Assembly: GCA_964483405.1 (NCBI GenBank)
Contig: CAZABC010000037.1
Coordinates: 1 to 20,639, forward strand
Origin: CAZABC01 sp964483405
GTDB lineage: Bacteria; Chloroflexota; Limnocylindria; Limnocylindrales; CSP1-4
DNA: 20,639 bases
Direction: 5' to 3'
Shown: piece by piece, positions 7,574 through 14,934 of the stretch
Numbering within the stretch: position 1 is the stretch's first letter
Layout of the letters: each line of letters starts with the position of its first letter
The notes under the pieces: generated by a model
What the model was told of the DNA's origin: nothing
The model's input: the letters and a program-made list of their open reading frames with translations, nothing else
Database searches by the model: none
Translations under genes and position numbers: made by a program

Positions 7574-8131
7574 TCAGATGAACAGCGGGGCCGCGCCGTC
7601 CTGCATGAGGCCGATCACGGTGGCCGCGCCGACGGGCTCGGCCATGCCGTCGATCAGGTCGTCGCGGGTGAGGCCGAACATGTCCATCGTCATCTGGCAC
7701 GGGATGAACTCGACACCCATGAGCTGGGCGGCCTCGAGGAGCTCCTTGGGGCTCGCGACGTTGTACTGCTTGGCGAGCTTGCGCATCATCCAGGGGCCCA
7801 TGCCGAGGAAGTTCATCTTGCTCAGCTTCCGGTGGCTGACGCCGGGCCGCTGCATGAAGGACATCATCTTCTGCATCCAGTTCTGGCCCGTGATGCGGCG
7901 CTCGTCCTTCACGAAGGTCTGGAGGCCCCAGAAGGTGACGAAGACGCGGGTCTTGGCACCCATCGCCCCGGCGGTCGAGGCCAGGATCATCGTCGCCCAG
8001 GTCTTCTCGAGCTCACCGCTGTAGTCGATGATCAGGATGTCCCGGGGCTTCGCCTCGTGCTCGTGCTCGGGGACCGGCTGGGGGGTGGGGGTCGGGACGG
8101 GGGTGGTCGTCGGTTCGGCGATGAGGGTCAT
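7574..8131 (-). CDS. DsrE2-like (DsrE/F/H superfamily) sulfur-relay protein
   Basis: This 185-residue protein has a Thr/Pro-rich N-terminal leader (about 5-27) followed by a DsrE-type alpha/beta domain. The features are DILIIDYSGE at 31-40, the AMGAKTRVFVTFWGL strand-helix at 56-70 and the conserved Cys145 in FIPCQMTMDMFGL. That cysteine and the Met-rich context match the DsrE2 branch, which transfers thiosulfonate or persulfide sulfur to TusA. There is no strong hydrophobic helix, so it should be soluble or peripheral. The start at 8131 keeps a 10-nt spacing from the upstream tusA stop; an upstream in-frame start would overlap that gene. Pairing with a TusA on both sides supports a sulfur-transfer role. 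Confidence 0.85.
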   Translation of the reverse strand: MTLIAEPTTTPVPTPTPQPVPEHEHEAKPRDILIIDYSGELEKTWATMILASTAGAMGAKTRVFVTFWGLQTFVKDERRITGQNWMQKMMSFMQRPGVSHRKLSKMNFLGMGPWMMRKLAKQYNVASPKELLEAAQLMGVEFIPCQMTMDMFGLTRDDLIDGMAEPVGAATVIGLMQDGAAPLFI

Positions 8132-8141
8132 CGGTCGGTCC

Positions 8142-8375
8142 CTACTTCTTCTGGAGGATGAAGCGGAAGACGCCGCCATCCGCGCTCTGCTCGACGACCG
8201 GGTTGCCGGTCGACTTGGACCACGCCTCGAAGTCCTTGACCGATCCGGGGTCCGTGGCGAGGACCTCGAGCAGGTCGCCGGAGGCGAGCTCCTTCATGTT
8301 CTGGGCGGTCTTGACGATCGGCAGCGGGCACGAGAGGCCCTTCGCGTCGAGCGTCCGGGTGACCTGGAGCGCCAT
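8142..8375 (-). CDS. tusA: TusA-family sulfur carrier (proximal copy)
   Basis: This 77-residue protein has the canonical TusA motif DAKGLSCPLPIVKT with active Cys16, and ends in a beta strand GVFRFILQKK. It is the closer of the two copies to classical TusA (CPLP rather than CPGP). GGGAG lies 9 nt before the ATG. It lies between two DsrE-superfamily genes, 27 nt from one and 10 nt from the other. It probably accepts persulfide sulfur from an adjacent DsrE partner in the cytoplasm. Confidence 0.92.
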   Translation of the reverse strand: MALQVTRTLDAKGLSCPLPIVKTAQNMKELASGDLLEVLATDPGSVKDFEAWSKSTGNPVVEQSADGGVFRFILQKK

Positions 8376-8402
8376 CGGTTCGATCTCCCTTCGATCGGCT
8401 GA

Positions 8403-8819
8403 CTAGATGAAGACGAGGTGTCCGTTGCCGGCGTTGAGGTAGAAGGCGGTCACGCCCTCGACCCCGTCGACGAGGTCACAGAGGTCTGACTCCTCGAGGC
8501 GGAGGAGGTCCATCGAGAGCGAACAGGCCTGGATGTCGACCTGCCCGAGGTCCTTCGCCTGGCGCATCGTGTCGGCCCAGCTCGACTGCCCGGCGGCCCG
8601 GAGCGCGTCGACGGCCTCGCGACCGGCCGGTCCCGCCTCGGGGGCGAGGCCGTGGTCGGCGTCGACCTTGTCCCTTCGGAAGGCGTCGAGCGCCCAGTAC
8701 TGGAGGAAGATGTTCACCGGCTTGCCGAGCGCGGCGGCGCCGGCGGTCAGGACCGCGGCGGCCTGCAGCTTGTCGTCGGTGCCGGAGAAGAGCACCAGGT
8801 TCAGGGGTTCGTCGTCCAT
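8403..8819 (-). CDS. DsrE-family sulfur-relay protein
   Basis: This 138-residue protein has a DsrE-like fold. NLVLFSGTDDKL at 7-18 is the first strand and loop, ALGKPVNIFLQYWAL at 30-44 the second strand, and Cys99 sits in DIQACSLSMDLLRL, the conserved sulfur-carrying position. A second cysteine, Cys114, lies in the following helix. It is shorter than the neighbouring DsrE2-like protein and lacks its N-terminal leader and Met-rich insert. GAGG lies about 10 nt before the start, and the arsR stop is only 6 nt upstream, so the two are co-transcribed. It probably exchanges persulfide with the following TusA. Confidence 0.85.
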   Translation of the reverse strand: MDDEPLNLVLFSGTDDKLQAAAVLTAGAAALGKPVNIFLQYWALDAFRRDKVDADHGLAPEAGPAGREAVDALRAAGQSSWADTMRQAKDLGQVDIQACSLSMDLLRLEESDLCDLVDGVEGVTAFYLNAGNGHLVFI

Positions 8820-8825
8820 GTCGGG

Positions 8826-9200
8826 CTACCTCGTGTTCGCGGTCGCTGCACCGTCGGATGGGATGAGGGCGTCGTCGAGGGCATCCAGGCTCGGAGTGCG
8901 AAGGCGCGCCAGCCGGTCCAGCCGCCGCTCGATGACCCGCCGCATGACGCCACAGGCGACCATGACGTCGGGGTCCGCGAGCCGGTAGCGGACCTCGCGG
9001 CCGTCGCGCTCCGCCTCGACCAGGCCGCCGCTGCGGAGCACCGCGAGGTGCTGCGAGACGTTCGGCTGGGCCAGGTCCAGCTCCTCGGCGAGGCGTCCGA
9101 CCTCGCAGGGGCCCTGGGCCAGGCGATGCAGGATGTCGAGCCGACGAGGGCTGGCGAGCGTCTTCAGGATCTCGGCCTGGAGCTCCGTGATCTCGTCCAT
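8826..9200 (-). CDS. ArsR/SmtB-family repressor, candidate persulfide sensor
   Basis: This 124-residue winged-helix regulator has the ArsR pattern LASPRRLDILHRLAQGP at 15-31 and the recognition helix region LAQPNVSQHLAVLRSGGLV at 43-61. It has just two cysteines, Cys32 at the start of the third helix and Cys83 in the last helix. The metal-site ELCVCDL motif is absent. Two-cysteine ArsR proteins of the SqrR/BigR type sense reactive sulfur through a disulfide or polysulfide link, and this gene heads a sulfur operon. That sensing role is inference. ATG 9200 is favoured; ATG 9218 in the same frame would add six residues and overlap the probable -10. No Shine-Dalgarno precedes either, so the mRNA may be leaderless. 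Confidence 0.88.
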   Translation of the reverse strand: MDEITELQAEILKTLASPRRLDILHRLAQGPCEVGRLAEELDLAQPNVSQHLAVLRSGGLVEAERDGREVRYRLADPDVMVACGVMRRVIERRLDRLARLRTPSLDALDDALIPSDGAATANTR

Positions 9201-9213
9201 GCCTGCATGGTCG

Positions 9214-9243
9214 AGCATATGCGCAGATGCGCACCCGTGCCAT
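9214..9243 (-). promoter_or_regulatory. Candidate arsR promoter with overlapping palindromic operator
   Basis: Read on the minus strand, a -35-like ATGGCA (9243-9238) and a -10-like TATGCT (9219-9214) are separated by 18 bp. The perfect palindrome TGCGCA-TC-TGCGCA (9233-9220) occupies the spacer and abuts the -10. A repressor bound there would block transcription. Autoregulation by the adjacent ArsR protein is the natural reading but is inferred. Confidence 0.45.
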
Positions 9244-9256
9244 CCGTCCCGACCGG

Positions 9257-9300
9257 CGGTCCGACCGGCCCGGGACCGGGGGCCGGTGGTCACGGGCCCC
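9257..9300 (-). terminator. GC-rich inverted repeats after hypE
   Basis: Two stems lie between the hypE stop and the arsR promoter: GGGGGCC/GGGCCCC (9278-9284 with 9294-9300, one mismatch) and CGGTCC/GGACCG (9257-9262 with 9273-9278). They share base 9278, so they are alternative structures. No T-run follows. They could attenuate or end hydrogenase transcription before the sulfur operon, but read-through is possible. Confidence 0.3.
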
Positions 9301-10395
9301 TCAGCAGATCCGGGGCAGCTGCTCCCCGACGAGCATGTCGACGATCCGCTCGGAGCCGACGATCGTGCGGACGGTGACCATCCCCGGATGGTCGGCGACG
9401 ACGGTCCCGATGACGGCGGCCTCGAGGCCCTCGGGGCGGGCCCGGATCGCGGCCAGGGCGGCGTCGGCGTGGGCGGCCGCCGCGATCGCGACGCAGACCC
9501 CCTCGTTGGCGACATGGAACGGGTCGAGCCCGAGGAACTCGCAGGCGGCCCGGACGGGCCCGGGGATCGGGATGGCCGGCTCGTCGAGGGTGATCCCGAC
9601 GCCGGAGGCGGCGGCGATCTCGTTGAGCGCCGAGGCGAGGCCGCCGCGGGTCGGGTCGCGCAGGACGTGGACGTCGGGCACCGCGGCGACGAGCGCCGCG
9701 ACCAGGGCCGCCAGCGGCCGGGTGTCCGACTCGATCTCGACCTCGAACTCGAGGCCCTCGCGGACGCTCATGATCGCGACCCCGTGGAGCCCGATCGGAC
9801 CCGACAGGATGACGACGTCGCCCGGCTGGGCCCGGTCGGCGGCGGGGGCCACGCCGTCGGGCACGAGGCCGATGCCGGCGGTGTTGACGAACAGCCGATC
9901 GGCGGCGCCGCGCCCGACGACCTTCGTGTCGCCGGTGACGATCGGGGCGCCGGCCCGGGTGGCGGCCCGCGCCGCGGAGGCGGTGACCGCCCGCAGCTCC
10001 TCGAGTGGCAGCCCCTCCTCGATGACGTAGGCGAGGGAGAGGGCGAGGGGTGTCGCGCCCATCATCGCGAGGTCGTTGACCGTGCCGTTGACGGCCAACT
10101 CGCCGATGTCGCCGCCGGGGAAGGTGGTCGGGCTGACGACGAACGAGTCGGTCGTGAATGCGAGCCGGGCGCCGGCCACCTCGACGACCGCGGCGTCGTT
10201 GAGCGGGCCGCCCGGGCTGACCGCGGCGAGGGCCGGGGCGATGAGGTCGCGCATCAGCGCCGCCGAGAGCTGGCCGCCCGAGCCGTGACCGAGGATGACC
10301 CGCTCGACCTCGGGGATCGGCGCCGGGCATGCGACGCCGTCGGCGTCGATGGTCGGGTCGGTCGCGGCTGGGCGCTGTCGGTCGAGGTCGGTCAA
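9301..10395 (-). CDS. hypE: Hydrogenase expression/formation protein HypE
   Basis: This 364-residue protein is HypE, which dehydrates the C-terminal thiocarbamate to the thiocyanate that supplies CN- ligands to the Ni-Fe site. The PurM/AIRS-type ATP fold shows in ILGHGSGGQLSAALMRDL (about 34-51) and the TTFPGGDIGELAVNGTVNDL stretch. It ends in the obligatory PRIC with Cys364 as the last residue, the site modified by HypF. The start is a TTG whose bases overlap the hypD stop (TTGA at 10395-10392), and no better start lies nearby. The first 30 residues are an extra leader compared with typical HypE. It works with HypF and the HypC-HypD complex encoded just upstream. Confidence 0.94.
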   Translation of the reverse strand: MTDLDRQRPAATDPTIDADGVACPAPIPEVERVILGHGSGGQLSAALMRDLIAPALAAVSPGGPLNDAAVVEVAGARLAFTTDSFVVSPTTFPGGDIGELAVNGTVNDLAMMGATPLALSLAYVIEEGLPLEELRAVTASAARAATRAGAPIVTGDTKVVGRGAADRLFVNTAGIGLVPDGVAPAADRAQPGDVVILSGPIGLHGVAIMSVREGLEFEVEIESDTRPLAALVAALVAAVPDVHVLRDPTRGGLASALNEIAAASGVGITLDEPAIPIPGPVRAACEFLGLDPFHVANEGVCVAIAAAAHADAALAAIRARPEGLEAAVIGTVVADHPGMVTVRTIVGSERIVDMLVGEQLPRIC

Positions 10396-11627
10396 GACGT
10401 GGCCTCCTCGGCGATCCCATCATGCACCGAGTGGGATGGTGCGGAGGCGGTCGCCCCGCGCGCCGCAGCCCCCAGCGCCGCGGCACCCAGCGCCGCGGGA
10501 CCGATCGGCGCGACCATCGCGAGCGGCCGGGCCGGGGCGCCGATCCCCCGCCCCGCCGAGTAGAACGCCGCGCAGGTGCCTTCGGAGGACACCATCGGCG
10601 CGCCGAGCGGCTTCTGCGGCGAGCAGAGGACGCCGTAGGCCGTGCAGTCGAGCGGCGACCTCTCGCCGGTCAGGATCGCCCCTGCGATGCAGGCGGGGTG
10701 CTCCTGCGTCGTGATGTCGCCGACCTCGAACTTGGCCTCGGCGTCGAAGCGCGCGAACGCCGGCTTGAGCCGGTAGCCGGAGGACGGGATCTCGCCGATC
10801 CCCCGCCACTTCCGCTCGCCGACGTCGAAGACCCGGAAGACCGTCTCCTGGGCCAGCCGGTTGCCCTCGCGCCTGACCGCCCGGACGTACTGGTTCTCGA
10901 CCTCCGCCCGGCCCTCCTCGAGCTGGACGATCGCCATGAGGATCCCCTCGAGGAGGTCGAGCGGCTCGAAGCCGGTGACCACGATCGGGACGTGGTACTT
11001 CTCGGCGATCGGCTCGTACTCGGTCCAGCCCATCACGGCGCAGACGTGGCCGGCCGCGAGGAACGCCTGGACCTGGTTCGACGGGGACTCGAGCAGGGCG
11101 GTCATCGCCGGCGGCACGAGGACGTGCGACACGAGGATCGAGAAGTTGTCGATGCCGAGCTGGCTCGCCTGCCAGACCGCCATCGCGTTCGCCGGCGCGG
11201 TCGTCTCGAAGCCGACCGCGAAGAAGACGACCTGCCGGTCCGGGTTGGCGAGGGCGATCTTGGTCGCGTCGAGCGGGCTATAGACGATCCGGACGTCGGC
11301 GCCACGGGCCTTGAGGGCGAGCAGGTCGGTCGTCGATCCCGGCACCCGGAGCATATCGCCGTAGCTCGTGAAGATGACATCGGGCCGGGCGGCGATGGCG
11401 AGCGCCTTGTCGACCTGCTCGAGCGGGGTCACGCAGACCGGGCAGCCCGGGCCGTGGATCATCCGGACGCCCGCCGGCAGCAGCTCGTCGATCCCCTGCT
11501 TGACGATCGTATGGGTCTGTCCGCCGCAGACCTCCATCAGCGTCCAGGGGCGGGTCGTGACGCGATGGATCTCGGCCATCAGCTTCCTGGCGAGCACGGG
11601 GTCGCGGTACTCGTCGAGGTACTTCAC
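10392..11627 (-). CDS. hypD: Hydrogenase formation protein HypD
   Basis: This 411-residue protein is HypD, the iron-sulfur scaffold that, with HypC, holds Fe(CN)2CO during assembly. It has CGGQTH with Cys34, GPGCPVC with Cys62 and Cys65, and GFETTAP at about 139-145. The four C-terminal cysteines Cys313, Cys328, Cys335 and Cys352 are the expected [4Fe-4S] ligands. The GTG at 11627 overlaps the hypC stop (GTGA); the open frame upstream of it is an out-of-frame shadow of hypC. HypD usually ends near residue 360. Here about 50 extra Ala/Gly-rich residues follow, including three pentapeptide repeats, and are probably disordered. The stop overlaps the hypE start. Confidence 0.94.
   Translation of the reverse strand: MKYLDEYRDPVLARKLMAEIHRVTTRPWTLMEVCGGQTHTIVKQGIDELLPAGVRMIHGPGCPVCVTPLEQVDKALAIAARPDVIFTSYGDMLRVPGSTTDLLALKARGADVRIVYSPLDATKIALANPDRQVVFFAVGFETTAPANAMAVWQASQLGIDNFSILVSHVLVPPAMTALLESPSNQVQAFLAAGHVCAVMGWTEYEPIAEKYHVPIVVTGFEPLDLLEGILMAIVQLEEGRAEVENQYVRAVRREGNRLAQETVFRVFDVGERKWRGIGEIPSSGYRLKPAFARFDAEAKFEVGDITTQEHPACIAGAILTGERSPLDCTAYGVLCSPQKPLGAPMVSSEGTCAAFYSAGRGIGAPARPLAMVAPIGPAALGAAALGAAARGATASAPSHSVHDGIAEEATS
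10456..10500 (-). repeat. 15-bp tandem repeat (three units) in the hypD tail
   Basis: Units at 10486-10500 and 10471-10485 match at 14 of 15 positions, and a degenerate unit at 10456-10470 matches at about 11 of 15. On the coding strand they encode (P/A)AALG, AAALG and AAARG. The period is a multiple of three, so copy changes would not break the gene. Confidence 0.7.
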
Positions 11628-11947
11628 GAGATCGCGCTCCCGCTCGGCGCGGCCGGGGTCGGGTCGTCCACGACGGCCGGGGCGGCCATCCCCGGCCCCA
11701 TCGTCGCGAGCTCCTGCTGGACGAGGTCGCCCATCTGCTCGAGCAGCTCGAGCGTCCGGATCGCCTCCTCCTCGTCGACCTTGCTGATGGCGAACCCGAC
11801 GTGGACGATCACGTAGTCGCCGACCTTGACGTCCGGCACGTAGGCGAGACAGGCCTCCTTGCGGACGCCGCCGAAGTCGACCCGGCCCATCGGCAGGCCC
11901 GCGTCCGTGCGGACCTCCATGACCTTGCCCGGGATGCCGAGGCACAT
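11624..11947 (-). CDS. hypC: Hydrogenase assembly chaperone HypC
   Basis: This 107-residue protein starts with MCLGIPGKV, whose Cys2 is the essential iron-binding residue of HypC. The following beta-barrel has VDFGGVRKEACLAYVPDVKVGDYVIVHVGFA, and a helix EEEAIRTLELL follows. HypC shuttles the Fe(CN)2CO unit from HypD to the large-subunit precursor. HypC is normally 75-95 residues; the last 20 or so here are a Pro/Ala-rich extension. A good GGAGG precedes the ATG by 8 nt, and hypF stops 12 nt upstream. The end of the gene overlaps hypD. Confidence 0.95.
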   Translation of the reverse strand: MCLGIPGKVMEVRTDAGLPMGRVDFGGVRKEACLAYVPDVKVGDYVIVHVGFAISKVDEEEAIRTLELLEQMGDLVQQELATMGPGMAAPAVVDDPTPAAPSGSAIS

Positions 11948-11959
11948 CGCTCGCCCTCC

Positions 11960-14467
11960 TCAGTTCCGGCCGGGGCCGGCCACCCGGCCGTCCGTACCCG
12001 CCATCGTGGCGGCCGCGACGGCCGCCTGTCCATAGCTGATGCCGCCGTCGTTGACCGGCACGCGCTCGTTCACGTGCACGGTGAAGCCGTCGGCGGTCAG
12101 CCGCCGCAGCAGCGCTGCGCTCAGCCAGCCGTTCTGGAAGACGCCGCCCGACAGGCAGACGGTCCCGAGGCCGGTCGCCGATCGCACCTCGCCGCAGAGC
12201 TCGCGGGTGACCGTCGCGATCGTCTCCCCGAAGCGGGCCGCGAGGCGGCCGACCGGCGTCCCGCCGGCGACCCCTTCGACGAGCGCCGCCAGCGTCGGCC
12301 GCGGGTCATAGACGAGGAGCCCGTCGCGCCGGACGAGCCGGTACGGCAGCGCCGGGTGGGTCCCGGGATCGGCGGCCATCTCGAGGTCGATCGCGGCCTG
12401 CGCCTCGTACTCCGCGACGTCGCGCAGCCCGAGCAGCGACGCGGCCGCGTCGAAGAGCCGACCCGCGCTCGAGGCGAGCGGGGCGTTGAGCGAGCGGGCG
12501 AGCTGGACCCGGACGATGTCGACCTCGCGCGGGTCGAGGCGGTCGATGAAGGCGGCGGCCGGACCGTCGGGCGCCGCCAGCTCGTCGAGCCGGTGTTGGC
12601 GGCGGCCGCGGCCGCCATCGAGCCCGTCGACGTCGTCGTCGAGCGCCTCGGCGCCGAGCAGGTAGCCGAGAGCCATCCGGTACGGCTTCTTCACGGCGAG
12701 CGCCCCGCCCGGCATCGGCGCGAGGCCGAAGCGGGCGACCCGCCGGTAGCCGACGAGGTCGGCGACGAGGACCTCGCCGCCCCAGAACGTCCCGTCGTCG
12801 CCCATCCCGAGCCCGTCGTAGGCGACGCCGATGAACGGTCCGGTCACGCCGCGCTCGGCGGCGCACGAAGCGACGTGGGCATGGTGGTGCTGGACGGCGA
12901 TCCTCCGGTCGGATCCGAATCGCCGGACGGCGTACTGCGTCGAGAGGTAGGCGGGGTGCCGGTCGTGGGCGACCCAGCCCGGCTCGAGGTCGAGGAGCCG
13001 GGCGAGATGGGCCAGGTTCTCCTCGAAGGCCCGGTGGACCAGGAGGTCCTCGAGGTCGCCGATGTGCGGCGCGACGTGGGCGCGGCCGCGGGCCGCGAGA
13101 GCGAACGTGTGCTTGAGCTCGGCCCCGGCGGCGAGGACGACCGCTCCGGCCGGCAGCCGGACCGGGAGGTCGAGCGGGTCGGGCGCGTACCCTCGGCCGC
13201 GCCGGATCATCGACGGCCGGGCGAGCCGGCCGTCCCCGATCACCCGGGTGACCGAATCATCGTAGCGGGCGCGGATCCGACGATCGTGGGCGAGGAACGC
13301 GTCGGCGATCCCGGCGAGCCGCTCGAGCGCCTCGGCGTCGTCGATGACCAGCGGCTCGTCCGACAGGTTCCCGCTGGTGAGGACGATCGGCCGCTCGACG
13401 GCGGCCATGAGCAGGTGGTGGAGCGGCGTGTACGGCAGGAACAGGCCGATCCGGCGGTTGCCGTTGACGACCTCGGGCGCGACGGAGGACACGCGGGCGC
13501 CGGGCGCGGGCACCTCGGCGGGCACGGCGGCGGCGCCGGACCCGGGCTCGCCGGCCGCGGCCGCGTCGCGGAGCCGGCAGAGGACGATCGGCCGAGCGGG
13601 ATCGAGCAGCAGGCGGCGCTCCGCCGGGGTCACGACGGCCAGGGCGGAGGCTGCGGCGAGATCGCCGACCATGACCGCGAACGGCTTCGCCCAGCGGCGC
13701 TTCCGGTCGCGCAGGCGGCCGACCGCGGCTCCGTCGGTCGCGTCGCAGGCGAGGTGGTAGCCGCCGAGCCCCTTGATCGCGACGATCCCGCCGGCCCGGA
13801 GCTGGGCCACCGCCGCCGACAGGGCGTCGTCGCCGGTGGCCGTCGGCGCCGGATCGCCGACGCGCCGGAAGGCGAGTCGCGGCCCGCACGTCGCGCAGGC
13901 GACCGGCTCGGCGTGGAACCGCCGGTCGAGCGGATCGCGGTACTCCGCGGCGCAGGCCGGGCACAGCGGGAACTCCCGCATCGACGTCTGCGCGCGGTCG
14001 TACGGCAGGGCCTCGATGATCGTCGCCCGTGGCCCACAGTTGGTGCAGTTGGTGAACGGGTAGCGGAAGCGTCGGTCGGCCGGGTCGAAGACCTCGCGGC
14101 GGCAGTCGTCGCAGGTCGCGATGTCGGGCGGGAAGAGCCGCTCGACGGAGGCGACGGCGATGCTGTCGACGATGACGAAGCCCGTGCCGGCGACCGGGAC
14201 CGCGACGGCGTCGAGCTTGTCGACCGTCACCGCCTCGACCCGCGACCGCGGCGGCGCGTCGCTCCGCAGCCGCCCGACGAACGCCTCGACCGCGCCCGCC
14301 TCGCCGGCGACCTCGATCTCGACCCGGCCGGCGGCGTTGCGGACCAGCCCGTCGAGCCCGAGCTCGCGGGCGAGCCGGTAGACGAACGGGCGGAAGCCGA
14401 CCCCCTGGACGACGCCCTCGACGATGACCGCGCGAGCGACGCGGGTGGCGTCAGGGGTCGCGGGCAT
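11960..14467 (-). CDS. hypF: Carbamoyltransferase HypF
   Basis: This 835-residue protein is HypF, which converts carbamoyl phosphate and loads the carbamoyl group onto the HypE C-terminal cysteine. The domains in order are: acylphosphatase at about 10-100 (VVQGVGFRPFVYR), two zinc fingers (Cys119/122/141/144 and Cys169/172/191/194), a YrdC-like domain at about 205-395 and a Kae1-like carbamoyltransferase domain from about 445 with the metal site HHHAH at 527-531. An Ala/Pro-rich insert of about 30 residues lies inside the YrdC part (302-330), making the protein longer than the usual 750-790. The ATG at 14467 overlaps the end of hypA by 17 nt. An upstream in-frame start would add 38 Arg-rich residues deep in hypA and is rejected. 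Confidence 0.95.
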   Translation of the reverse strand: MPATPDATRVARAVIVEGVVQGVGFRPFVYRLARELGLDGLVRNAAGRVEIEVAGEAGAVEAFVGRLRSDAPPRSRVEAVTVDKLDAVAVPVAGTGFVIVDSIAVASVERLFPPDIATCDDCRREVFDPADRRFRYPFTNCTNCGPRATIIEALPYDRAQTSMREFPLCPACAAEYRDPLDRRFHAEPVACATCGPRLAFRRVGDPAPTATGDDALSAAVAQLRAGGIVAIKGLGGYHLACDATDGAAVGRLRDRKRRWAKPFAVMVGDLAAASALAVVTPAERRLLLDPARPIVLCRLRDAAAAGEPGSGAAAVPAEVPAPGARVSSVAPEVVNGNRRIGLFLPYTPLHHLLMAAVERPIVLTSGNLSDEPLVIDDAEALERLAGIADAFLAHDRRIRARYDDSVTRVIGDGRLARPSMIRRGRGYAPDPLDLPVRLPAGAVVLAAGAELKHTFALAARGRAHVAPHIGDLEDLLVHRAFEENLAHLARLLDLEPGWVAHDRHPAYLSTQYAVRRFGSDRRIAVQHHHAHVASCAAERGVTGPFIGVAYDGLGMGDDGTFWGGEVLVADLVGYRRVARFGLAPMPGGALAVKKPYRMALGYLLGAEALDDDVDGLDGGRGRRQHRLDELAAPDGPAAAFIDRLDPREVDIVRVQLARSLNAPLASSAGRLFDAAASLLGLRDVAEYEAQAAIDLEMAADPGTHPALPYRLVRRDGLLVYDPRPTLAALVEGVAGGTPVGRLAARFGETIATVTRELCGEVRSATGLGTVCLSGGVFQNGWLSAALLRRLTADGFTVHVNERVPVNDGGISYGQAAVAAATMAGTDGRVAGPGRN

Positions 14468-14927
14468 CGGGACGCCGGCGATCGCCGTCGGCCGGTGGGT
14501 CGGCCGGAGCGGCGGGGACGTTCGATCGCATGACCCCAGCCTGCGCCTCCGCCTCGTCGACCGCGGAGGGCCCTCGGTCACCGACCGCCGGGTCGGAGGT
14601 CCCGGGCATCTCCCCCCACTCGAGCTCGATGGACTCCTCCGAGGGGGTCCCCATGGTCGGACCGCCGCAGCCGGGGCAGGCCGCGTCGACCAGACCGATC
14701 GAGGGTCGGCCGCAGGCCGGACACCAGCGGGGGCCCGGGCGGTGGACGATCTCGACCGGGCCGAGCTCGATGTCGACCGCCGCGATGGAGAGGTGGAACC
14801 GGAGGGACGCGTCGAAGTCGGCGGGTGCGTCGTGGCCGCCGGTCACGACGACCCGGACCGGCACGCCGGCCAGTCCGTTGTCCCGGACGGCGGCGACGAT
14901 CGACCGGGCGATGCCCGCTTCGTGCAT
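14451..14927 (-). CDS. hypA: Nickel metallochaperone HypA
   Basis: This 158-residue protein begins MHE, with His2 the nickel ligand typical of HypA. It has a CPAC ... CPGC zinc site at Cys69, Cys72, Cys84 and Cys87. HypA delivers nickel to the large subunit, normally with the GTPase HypB. HypA is usually about 115 residues; here the region after about 105 is an acidic then Arg/Pro-rich tail whose end overlaps hypF by 17 nt, so the extension may owe its sequence to overlap with hypF. It starts 7 nt after the hyaD stop. No hypB is adjacent, which is unusual. Confidence 0.9.
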   Translation of the reverse strand: MHEAGIARSIVAAVRDNGLAGVPVRVVVTGGHDAPADFDASLRFHLSIAAVDIELGPVEIVHRPGPRWCPACGRPSIGLVDAACPGCGGPTMGTPSEESIELEWGEMPGTSDPAVGDRGPSAVDEAEAQAGVMRSNVPAAPADPPADGDRRRPDARDP

Positions 14928-14934
14928 CGGCGAG

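Noticed and set aside
9201..9515. N-terminal extension of the ArsR protein by about 105 residues
   Set aside because: It would run through hypE in another frame and through the promoter palindrome; the ArsR fold is complete from 9200.
11628..11945. N-terminal extension of HypD by 106 residues
   Set aside because: It overlaps all of hypC in another frame, is Arg/Gly/Pro-rich, and a GTG at 11627 overlaps the hypC stop exactly as the other coupled genes do.
11801..14533. Plus-strand reading frame of about 900 codons opposite hypF
   Set aside because: Antisense shadow; hypF on the other strand has complete zinc-finger and HHHAH motifs and normal length.
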